This document shows positions 48,301 through 60,300 of a stretch of 64,000 bases of DNA, one piece after another. The number at the start of each line of letters is the position of its first letter. The stretch's first letter is position 1. Below the pieces are notes generated by a model. It was not told the origin of the DNA, searched no databases, and worked only from the letters and a program-made list of their open reading frames with translations. A program made the translations under genes and the position numbers. Where the stretch lies: positions 124,001-188,000 of the forward strand of contig OY282367.1 of NCBI GenBank assembly GCA_958295755.1. Direction: 5' to 3'. This stretch comes from an uncultured Acidimicrobiales bacterium. Lineage in GTDB: Bacteria; Actinomycetota; Acidimicrobiia; Acidimicrobiales; Hopanoidiivorantaceae.

Positions 48301-51300
48301 AACCTCACCTCAGTCACCCGCGCCGCCAACACTTGCAACTTCACCATCACCTCAACTGGCACGCAAGGTCCAGCCTCCTTCACCATCGCCTACATTTCCA
48401 CAGGCGGACATATTCTCAATGCCGAAGTTCCCCTCACAGTCGGCCCTGATTCTGATATTGTTTTTGCTGTTTCTGAAAGGGTGATTGTGGAGTATTGGGA
48501 GCAGGTGAGGGTTGATTTGTCGCGGTATGCTTCTGACGGCCCATATGATATTTCTTGTTCTGGGATTACTAGGGGGCGAGATATAAGTACTGATAGTGGG
48601 AGTTTTTCATCTTCTGGTTGTGTAGTGTCTTTTAACCCCAGGCCCAGCCGTAGCACAAACCAAAACCTAAATACTAGTGTTAATGTGACCTATACCTCAT
48701 CTGGTGGTGATACACATAGCGGAGTTGTTAATTTCTATTCAAAGCCTTTATATCTTACTAGTATCACTTTCACTGCTCCCAGTCCTGCTCCGGCTGTTAC
48801 TGCTGGCCAAAGTGTTGTTGTGGATGCCTCGGCTTGGGCAGAAGATTTTTTTGGTTACTCTGTATTTTGTGAAAATGCTACCAATATAGATAGCACCAGG
48901 CTTACTTCTGTTACTCGCACACGAGATTGCCTCTATGAGATCACAGCCGATAGTGCTGCTACGGGAACGGCTACTTTTACCGTGCCTTATTATTCTACTG
49001 GCCGACATGGTATTACAAGCCGACATAGTAGTACAAGAGGAGAGACTCGAAATGCGGTGATTTCTGTTACTGTCAATACTGGTTCTAACTTTGTATATAC
49101 CGCTCCTTCAGGTTTGGTAGTACCACTGAGCCAGAGCATCACAGTTGATGCTTCTGAGTGGGCACAAGATGGCAGTTATGACATAACCTGCGCGGACGCT
49201 AGCAATGTCTCATCTAATCTAACTTCAGTTGTTCGCGCTAGTGATACTTGCTCATTTACCATCACTGCGGGTGCCACAGTGGGTGCTGCGTCTTTTACTG
49301 TGCCATATAGCTCTAGCGGTAGCACTGGTAGTACTAACAGGGTTGTCTCACTCACCATCGGCCCTGCTTCTGCTATTACTTTCACAGCTCCTACTGGCTT
49401 TCAGATTAACGCATCTACTATCCGCTTCATTGATGTCTCTGCTTATGCCACCGACGGCCCCTACAAAATCACCTGCGGTGACCCAACCAACTCCAGCTTT
49501 CAGTTGGCTGTTACTCGAGGCTCAGCTACCCTATTTCGCCATAATAACTGTTCAATCGCAGTCCGGCCTCCGGGATCAGGTAACTTCTGGTTTGAGGTGC
49601 CTTATATCTCTTCTGGCGGAGCTACAGCAACGGGCCGAATAACTTTCACAGCACAGGGCGAAACCAGTGTTTCTGCTACCATCCCATCGGATCTTACCGT
49701 CGCAATAGGTAGTTCTGTAACCCTAGATGCTTCCAGTTTTCCTTCCAACGGCACCTGTGCAGGAGCTTTCAATATCTCCCCGCTGTTTACTTCAGTTACC
49801 CGCCCAGACATAACCAACAGTCCCTGCTCATACACAGTTACAGCAGGCAACACAATGGGCACAGCAACCTTTAGTCTCGTCTTCATATCAACCGGCCAAA
49901 GTCTTCATGCATTCACAGTCAGCTACAGCATCGGTCCCGTCTCCGATATTTCATTCACCGCCCCCACAGATCTCAAGCTGGGCACCAACCGCACACGCGT
50001 CATCAATGTCGCCAACTACGCCACCGACAGCGACTACACCTTCACCTGTGGCGACGCCACAAACATAGACACTGTAGAGCTGCAGTCTGTTACCCATACT
50101 GGCGACAGCTGTGAATTCACCATCACACCTACCAGCACGCAGGGTACAGCCAACTTCACCATCCCAATCACCTCCGCAGGCGGCGATACCCACGACGGTA
50201 TCTTCACCATAGAGATCGGTCCCGAATCCACTATCACCTACACCGCTCCAACAGGCCTCGCCTTCCTCAAGGGCACTACCCAGACCATAGATGTTTCTGA
50301 TTATGTCGAAGAATCCCACAGCGGCTATGCCATCACCTGTGGCGATGTCAGCACTACTTCAACTAACATCTCATCGGCCACTCACACTGGCAGTAGCTGC
50401 ACCTTCAGTGTTACCCTCACAGCTACCGAAGGAGCGGCATCTTTCACAGTGCCGTTTGTTTCCGAAGGCGGCCACACCGTAGATGGCATAGTCCCTCTTA
50501 TCGTCGCCCCCACCTCCAGAATCACATTAACCGGCAGGAGTGATCGTATCGCAGCTGGCAGAGATACCACTATAGACCTAGCTGCTTATGTCTCAGACGG
50601 CCCCTACACCATCAGCTGCGGCACAGCCGTTACTTTCGCGGGGCAAATCACACGTCTCTCTCAGAACGGGTGTCAGCTCACTATCACCTCCGGAAGATAC
50701 CAACCTTTAGGTTCCCGCAGGGGCAGCATCTCGGTGTCTTATACATCCTCAGGCGGGGATACTTACTCTGGCACCGTGGAAGTGCGCTTTGGTCAAACTT
50801 CTGAGATCACCTACACCGCTCCCACAGGTCTTGAGCTTGGTAGAAACTTCACACTTGATATCGACGCTCTTGACTATGTAACCGAAAATACCGACTGGAC
50901 GGTCTCGTGTGCAGATGCCACCGGTGTAGATTCCACCAAACTCACGGTTACCCGGTCCACCTCTGGCGATGGGTGTTCCTATACCATAACCCCGGTAAGC
51001 ACACTCACCCCAGCCCAGCAAGGTGCAACCACCTTTACCATCCCTTATAGCTCCAGTGGCGGCGATACCCATGACGGCGAAGTCTCCATCATTTTAGGCC
51101 CCGACTCTGCCATCACATTTAATGCCCCCACAGGTTTGACTGTAGGAAAAAACCGCACACAGACTATAGATGTCACCGACTATGCAACAGACGGTTCCTT
51201 CACCGTTACCTGCGGCGACGCTACTAATGTCCACAGCCGACTCCAATCTGTTACCCACACGGGCGATAGCTGTACCTTCACCGTAACTCCAACCAGCACA

Positions 51301-54300
51301 GAGGGCGTAGCTAACTTTACGGTCTCTCTCACTTCCTCCGGTGGAGCCACCAGCAGTGGAGTTATAGATATTACTGTCGGCCCCGACTCCACAATCGTAT
51401 TCACTGCGCCTACCTCCAATCCTGGAGTGGTAGCAGGCTCTTCTGCTACTTTTAACGCTCTACCTCTCGCTTCAGATGGTTCCTATTCAATTTCTTGTGG
51501 TGATGCCACCGGGGTGGGCACCAACCTTGTTGTTACCCGCCCGAATCCTGGCACTGCGCCTTGCTCTTACAATGTCGCAGCGAACGCTTCCGCCACCGGC
51601 GATATCAGTTTCACTGTGCCTTATACCTCTTCAAGCGGACACACCTTGGAAGGGACGATAACATACACCGTCTCCAACATCGTCTACACAGCCCCCGTCG
51701 GTATCTCTATTCCAGTGCGAGGTGCTGGCACTTTTGATGTGTCGGCTTATGTTTCCGACAGCCAGTTCACCTTCACCTGCGGAGACGCCACTGGTGTCCA
51801 CAGCCGACTTGCATCTGTTACACATAGCGGTAGTAGCTGTAGTTTCAATGTTTCATCTGGGGCCATGTCTCAAATAGGTACAGCCAACTTCACCATCGTT
51901 ATCACCTCTTCAGGTGGCGACACTCACACAGCTCAGATCTCACTCAATGTCGGCAACATCGTTGCTCTTTCTGCTTCGGGCTGTACCGATGGCACTTTCG
52001 TAAGAGCCGCAGATAACTCCAGAGTGGCTGGTACAGATAACGATCTCGTGGAAGACTGTCAAGCCTTAGTTGCCATACAAAATAGTTGGGCTGCAAGAAA
52101 TTCCACCAATAATGTCACCGACTTCTTCCTGCGCACCTGGGGCGTAGGCTCTGCTTCGCAACGGCTGGTGGAAAACTGGGCTGGTGTCACAGCTACCAGA
52201 CTGCGTGTTACAGCCATAGATCTAAGCACTGCGGGCACGGGCGTCTCAGGCTCTTTCCCCACCGAATTTGGCTCACTAACTGCCCTCACTTCACTCAATC
52301 TCAGTGGTAATTCCCTTTCGGGTAGTAGTATCCCTACGGAATTGGGTAATTTAACCTCTCTCACCAGCCTGGACCTCTCCGGCAACAATCTTGTGGGCTC
52401 CATCCCCACTCAGTTTGGTTCTCTCACCGAGCTTGTCACGCTGAATCTCTCCAGTAACAAGCTCAGTGGTTCCATCCCCACTGAGTTTGGTTCTCTCACC
52501 AAGCTTACCACATTGAATCTCGCCACTAACCGGCTCAGTGGCTCCATTCCCACCCAGCTAAGCATCATCACTACTCTCACCACTTTGGGTATCTGCAATA
52601 ACTACTTCACAGGCTCTCTTCCGGACGATCTGCGAACGGGAGTGACTCTTACGGGCTACGATATAAATGACGGCTTCACACCTGTTGCCTGCCAAGTAGC
52701 CTCTAACATCAGTTTCGATGCCCCCTCTGGTCTGAAAGTTTCAGCAGGTACCAGCGCTGATATAGATTTTTCTAGCTATGCCCAAGACGGAGCTTATGCC
52801 ATCTCCTGCAAAGCTGCTTCCGCTGTTTCATCCAAGTTCACCAGTGTTGTCCACACAGGTAACTGCATCTATAGGATCACAACCCCAGCCTCATCCACAG
52901 GCTCTGGAACCTTTAGCGTAGACTACGCATCCGCTGGCGGCGCCACCCACGTTGCTAGCATCTCCGTCGCCATCAGCAACATCAGATTCACTGCCCCTAC
53001 AGGTCTCACAGTGGTGGCCGGTACGCCTAAGACCATTAACGCCGGTAGCTACGCGGTAGATACGGGCTTTACGATCACCTGTGGCGATGCCACTAGCTTC
53101 ACGAGCAACCTGACTTCCGTCACTCGTGCCACCAACACATGCAACTTCACCGTCACTCCCAAAGCCACAGCCCAAGGCGATGCCTCCTTTACCGTGCCCT
53201 TTACCTCCTCTAGTAGCGACAGCATTAGCGGCACGATTCCGTTCGAGATATCTAACATCACCACCACCATGCCTGATGTTTTATTCGTGCTTTCAGGGGC
53301 AACAGAAACCGTTGCCGCAAGCACTTATGCGTCTGATCCTGGCTTTATCATAGGCTGCGACAGTGCTACCGATATTGATTCCAAGTTTGTGTCTGTGACT
53401 GAATCATCCGAATGCAATTACGAATATGAAATCGCCAATGACGCCAAAGGTACAGCGTCATTCACTGTCCCCTTCGTCTCAGCAGGTGGTGATACTGCGA
53501 GCGTGGTGTTCAGATTCAATATAGCCAGACGTTTGGTGCCCAGCAGATGCTCTGACGGAACTTATGTAGACCTCACAGCCAATCCGCGAGTGAGCGGCTC
53601 CAATAACGATCTAGTGGAAGACTGTCAAGCTTTGGTGGCCGCGCAAAGATCCTGGATTAGCGAACAAGACAATGCCTCTGTCTCAGGGAGCCATCCGATC
53701 CACACTTGGGGCTTTGACTCTGCCGACGCAGCCACGAAGATAGACGCTTGGAGCGGCGTGACCCTCTCAGGCGGGCGAGTTGTCGGACTCAGCTTCGCCG
53801 AAGCCACAGGTATAGGCGTGACCGGAGACATTCCATCTGAGTTGGGCGATCTTTCTGCGCTTGTTACTTTGGACCTTTCCGGCAATCTTCTTACCGGTAG
53901 TATCCCTGCTGATCTAGGCGATCTTTCTAACCTTGAGAGGCTAGATCTTTCCGATAATGTCCTCTCTGGTGCTATCGCTGCTGGGTTAACTAGTTTGGCT
54001 CCCTCCACTGGGAGTTTGACTTACCTCGGTATCTGCAACAACTATCTCACCGGCTCTGTACCTACGGTTCTGCGCCCGATGTTTGCTGCCAGTGTTGCGA
54101 TCTCTCCCACATATGACCCTGTGGGTTGCCAATACAGCGGCACGCAAAGTAGTACGGCTATTACTCTGCTCTCCGCCACTGACTGCGGCAATGGTACTTT
54201 CGTAAATCTCACCTCTAACCCACGGGTAAGCGGCTCAAACAACGATTTGACAGAAGACTGTGAGGCTTTGGTAGCCGCACAAAACCACTGGGCACAGGTA

Positions 54301-57300
54301 ACGGCCAATAACAACCTCTCGAGCACGCATCCTCTACGAGAATGGGGCACAGGCGCGAATGGGAGCATCACCAGCTGGGCTGGGGTGTCCGTAGATAGCG
54401 GGCGAGTCACTCGCCTTAATCTTTCCGTTTTTGGAAGCCCCGGCATCTCAGGAACCATCCCCACTGAGCTGGGCAACCTCACATCTCTCACTTCTTTGAA
54501 TCTGGATGGCAATCGCCTCTCAGGGGCCATCCCAGCAGAGATCGGCAATCTCACCAGCCTTACAGGACTCAACATCGCGAACAACCGCCTCACAGGTTCT
54601 ATTCCCACTCAAATAGGCTCTCTCATCAGCCTGACCAATCTAGATCTCTCTAACAATTATCTCACAAGCATCCCCACTCAAATAGGCTCTCTCATCAGCT
54701 TGACAGATCTAGATCTCTCTAACAACTATCTCACAAGTATCCCCTCAGCACTAGGCAACGCTACCTCACTGACATATCTTTTTCTCAACGACAACCACTT
54801 AGCAGGTAGTATTCCCTCAACCCTCGGTAGCCTCGCCGACTTGCTAGAGATGGATCTTTCCTCTAACCGGCTCTCAGGTTCTATCCCCGCTGAACTGGGC
54901 GATGCCACCCATTTATCAGTTCTGGATCTTTCCTCTAACCGGCTCTCAGGTTCTATTCCTTCAGCCCTCGGCGATCTCACCGACTTGGAAGATCTCTACC
55001 TTAACAACAACTTCCTGCAAGGTAGCGTCCCCACTCAGCTCGGTAATATCTTCGCTCTCGCAACCCTCGCCATCTGCGACAACCAACTCACCGGAGACCT
55101 CCCCACAACCTTACGATCAGGTGTTACCCTTATCGGCTACCCCACAGCTGACGGCTACACCCCAATAGCCTGCCAGAACCCAGTATCTGACATCGTCTTT
55201 ACTGCCCCTACAGGTCTAAAACTGGGCACCAACCGCACACGCGTCATCAATGCCACCAGCTACGCCACCGACGGCGACTATAGCATCACCTGTGGCGACG
55301 CCACTAGCATCCACAGCCGGCTCACATCCGTCTCTCACACAGGCAACAGCTGCGAATTCACTATCACGCCCAATGTCTCCAGCACACACGGCACAGCCAC
55401 CTTCACCATTCCAATCACCTCCTCAGGTAGCGACACTCACGACGGCATCTTCACTATAGAAATCGGTCCCGAATCTACTATTACCTACACCGCACCTACA
55501 GGTCTCATCCTTCCCAAGAACACTTCTAAGACCATTGACGCTTCAGACTATATCTCTGAAGCTCACAGCGGCTATGCCATCACCTGCAGCGACGCCACCG
55601 ATGTCTCCAGTTTGATATCCATCATCTCTAGAACGGGCTGTTCGTATGAGATAAGCCTTGGAGCGACCGAAGGTTCAGCACCATTCACTGTGGTTTTCAC
55701 ATCTGAGGGTGGCCACATTGTCACTGGCACGATCCCTCTCTCAGTTGGCCCCGACTCCACAATCGTCTTCACCGGCCCTAGAGGTTTGAGAGTTGGCACT
55801 CGTCATGTGGTCGCTGTAGATGCAGCCACCTATGCGGTGGATGGCCCCTACACCGTAGAGTGCAGCGATCCGAAGAACATCTCAGAAGCCCTCGGCACGG
55901 TTACTCGATCGACTTCAGGTAATGGATGCATCTTCTCTATTTCAGCCCCATCAGGTGTAATCAACACAGGCGTAGGAAGTTTCACCATTGATTACACCTC
56001 CTCTGGAGGTGACACTCATAGTGGCACAGTCACAGCCACCGTCTTCCTAGCTTCGCGAATAGACTTCACGCCCCCTGCTGGTTTGAATGTGCAAGCCGGC
56101 CGAAGCATCGTGGTAGATGCCTCCTCCTATGCCGTAGACAGTGACACCCTCACGATCTCTTGTGGTGGCGGTTACAGATTGTCTCCGATGATCCAATCTA
56201 TTACTCGCTCAGCAGACAACTCTTGCCTCTATACCGTCACCGCACGAGCGGTCACAAGCGGCAATGTCTGCTTGGCGTATGACCCCTCTGATCCCAGCAC
56301 CTGCACTGAGACGCAAACAGCAGCCGTACTGCTAGGCGCAGCCAGTTTCGTGGTGCCTTACACCTCCAGTGGCGGCGATACTTACTCGGGCGTCGTTCCG
56401 CTAACGGTACGGCAGCTTTCTGATATAGATTTCACCGCACCCACCGGCTTGACGGTCACCGCAGGCAATGTCTTGGTGGTGGACGCCGCCTCTGCCGCCG
56501 ACGACGGCGTCTATGAGATCACCTGCGGAGGTGCCATAAATATCAGCAGTAATCTCACCTCCGTTACTCACAATGGCAACAGCTGCTCTTTCGCTGCCAC
56601 CGCTGGCCCCGACACAGGCACCGCCACCTTCACCGTGCCCTATACCTCTTCCGGCGGCGACACCCACAGTGGCCAAATATCGCTCACCATAGGTAACGCC
56701 AATTCACTCTCTGGCGAACTTGGCAACACCATTGATATCGCAGGCTGCACCGACGGCACTTTCGTAGATCTCACAGCCAACCCAAGAGTAGCAGGCCCCA
56801 ATAACGACCTCGCCGAAGACTGTCAAGCCCTAGTAACTCTCCGCAACCACTGGGTGTCTATGGAAGAAAACTTAAGGAACATATTTTATGGCAGCCCCAG
56901 CACCCTCCTTGAAGGTACAGGAATTAATAATAGAGTATTTTTCTGGGGCACTGGGGGTCAGACGAGAATTAATAACTGGGATAGAGTTACCATCTCCGGT
57001 AAGCGGGTAACACAGATAAATATTTCAGATGATTTCATGAGAGGATCGCTGCTACCTGAAATCGGTAACCTCACAGCCCTAACCAATATCCAGATTCAGA
57101 GCAATAGATTTACTGGCCAGCTGCCTGCCGAGTTGGGCAATCTCACCAACCTGCAGCATTTGTGGCTCTCCCCCGGCAATCTCACAGGTTCAATACCTCC
57201 CGAGCTAGGAAACCTCACCAACCTCCAGAGTTTATGGATTTCTAGGAACTCCCTCACAGGCAGTATTCCCCCAGAACTGGGCAATCTTTCCAGTTTGAGA

Positions 57301-60300
57301 CTCCTTTACATCGACAATAACAACCTCACAGGTTCAATACCTTCCGAGCTGGCAAATATCGCAAGCGGTGCTATCATCCGTCTCTGCAGCAATAAATTGA
57401 CAGGGGCAGTGCCTACATCTGTGCGTTCCAGACTCAATCAGTACCCCACCAATCAAGGCTTTGATCCGATCGCCTGTCAGGGCACACCACCTTCTGACAT
57501 TTATGTGGATGGTGAAGAACAAACATCTAATCATCCGCTGATTCCGAAGCTATCTGGCAGTGATTGCACCAGATTTGCAGGTGGTGTCTCTGTCATCATA
57601 AGCAATCAAGCCCTCATTAGAGACTGCCAAGCTTTGGTGGAGGTGCAGAACCATTGGGCCGATGTGGTAGACAATCGCAATTTGCCATCCGACCACCCAT
57701 TACGCACTTGGGGTACAGGTGACACTGTGTTGCTGAGTTCTTGGGATGGCGTCACCATCGGCAGTCAAAGTGCTGTGTCGGCCGGGCGCATAACTGAGCT
57801 TCTCTTGTCCTCTAAAAATATCAGGGGTTCTGTGCCTCCACAGCTTTACAAACTCACAGGTCTGAAGAGTCTGGATATCTCAAATAACTATCTCATTGAC
57901 GAACTGCCCGCAGAGTTAGGTTTTCTTTCAAGGATCAGGGCTTTAGGGCAGTTTTCACCTACAGGTAGCTTGGAGTATTTCAGTTTCTGCCTGAACTATT
58001 TGGAAGACGATATACCTGCTGCTCTCACTGCTCCAGCATCCAGAATAACCTTCGGTGCTTTGGCCGAGATTTACAGAGTCTATTTCGCCAGTGGCAACCG
58101 CCAAATAGTGTGCCAAAGACCTGGACTTCCCTCCATATCGCCTGTACGTCATATCGGCAACCACTTCGCAACGGTACTTGCTGGCGGAGCGGTGGTGCAA
58201 AGTCTGATTTCGGGTTTGAGCATCGCAGAAGGCGATATCTTCACCTGGGACGCTTCCACTTCCAAGTGGACGCAACCCTCTCTGCTGACTTGCACACAGA
58301 TGAACGCCGACTCCTGCGAACGCTGGTCGCAGACAACTCTGCCCGCTGGCACCGATATCTACTACATAGACGGCTATGTAGACTCACGCACTTTGACATC
58401 GCTCAACCTCAATGCTGACCAGCTGGCCCGCTCTGAAATCATCTTCAACCCACCCGCCACTTTTGCTGTAAGAACTGGCAAGAACATCGTGGTAGACGCC
58501 TCCCTATACGCTTCAGACGGCACAGCCATGCTCACCTGTGGCGATGCTTCTGGTATAGACGCTAAAATCACCGTGACCCGCTCCCGTTGCACCTTCATCG
58601 TCACTGCTGGCGCGGACACAGGCACCGCCGGCTTCACTTCTCTTATCACCTCCCCCAGAGGCGGCACCCACAGCGCGACTTTCACCATCACTATCCTCCC
58701 CGTATCAAATATCGTCTATACAGCTCCCGTTGGCATCACAATGCCCGCTAGCAGCACGCTCACCATAGACATGGCAGATTTCGTCGAAGACAGCAACTAC
58801 GCCTTTGTCTGTCGTGGCAAGAACAACATCAGCAACCTCGCTTCCGTTGTCCCCACAGGCACCGACTGCGAGATAACCGTCACATCCACAGCCACCACTG
58901 GCGCGGCCAGCTTTGAGACCGCCGTCATCTCCACAGGCTACGACCTTCACTTCCCAACCGTTTCGCTGACCGTTGGTGGAATTCCCGCTATCGCCGCCAC
59001 AGGATGTACCGATGGAACATTTGTAGACACCGCAGCCAACCCCAGAGTGACTGGCACCAATAACGACCTCGTGGAAGATTGCCAAGCCCTAGTTGCCCTT
59101 AAAAATCACTGGGTAGCCGTCTCGGCCAATGGTGACTTGGACTCCGCCAACCCCATCCGCACTTGGGGGACAGGTGCCCAGCGCAGGCTGGAGACTTGGG
59201 CGGGGGTGACAGTGAGTGGCGGTCGAGTCACAGGGCTAGATCTAAATTCCGGAGCGGGAATGATTGAAGGTGCTATTCCCACACAGCTTGGTTCTCTTAC
59301 TGCCCTTACTAGCTTGGATCTCTCCAATAACCGTTTCACCGGTTCTTTTCCTACTCAGCTTGGTTCTCTTATTGCCCTTACTAGCTTGGATCTCTCCAAT
59401 AACCGTTTCACTGGTTCTGTTCCTACTCAGGTTGGTTCTCTCACTGCCCTTACGCAGCTCGACCTAAGTGGCAACGACCTCAGCGGTAGTATTCCCACTC
59501 AGGTTGGTTCTCTTATTGCCCTTACTAGCTTGGATCTCTCCAATAACCGTTTCACCGGTTCTGTTCCTACTCAGGTTGGCGCGATCACCACTCTTAACAC
59601 CCTGGGCATCTGCAACAACCAACTCACCGGAGCCCTTCCCTCAGCGTTGCGTACAGGTGTTACTTTAACCGACTACCCAACTGGCGACGGCTATGACCCC
59701 ATTGCTTGTCAGAATCCAGCCTCCAACATCGTCTACACCGCACCTACTGGTCTCAGGGTCGGCCGGAACCGCACCTTGACTATCAATGTGTTATCTCATG
59801 TAACTGAAGATTCTGCCTACACGGTGTCTTGTAGTGACGCCACTGGGGTAGATAACACCAAGCTGACTGGGGTTACCCACACTAGTTGTACCTTTACTGT
59901 AGATCCGATAGATACTCTTACTATTGGTTTGCAGGGCATAACTACCTTCACTGTGCCGGTTAGCTCTACTGGTGGGCATAGCTTAGATGTCACCTTTACT
60001 GTCAATATTGGCCCGGATTCAAGCATTACTGTTTCTGCGCCTTCCTCTATTGCTGTTGCTGCTAGTAGTTCTCGCACGGTTGATTTCTCTGATTATGCTT
60101 CTGATGGCGACTATACCGTTTCTTGTGGTACTCCTACGACCACATCTAGTTTGATTAATATTGGAACTCCTAATGGTTGTAGTGTTGCTATTACTTCTGG
60201 TGCCAGCTCTGGCACAGCCACAGTTATGGTGCCGTTTACTTCTGATGGTGGTGCTACGACTACGGGTTCGTTTACCTTTGCTACGGGTGCTACTTCTAAC

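Noticed and set aside
54042..54608. A 188-codon antisense frame and dozens of similar - strand frames across 42-64 kb
   Set aside because: They are mirror readings of the LRR and Cys modules: repeated VREVREPNSVGMEP-like text is the complement of the 72-base LRR unit. The + strand frame is continuous and has meaningful domains and a signal peptide.
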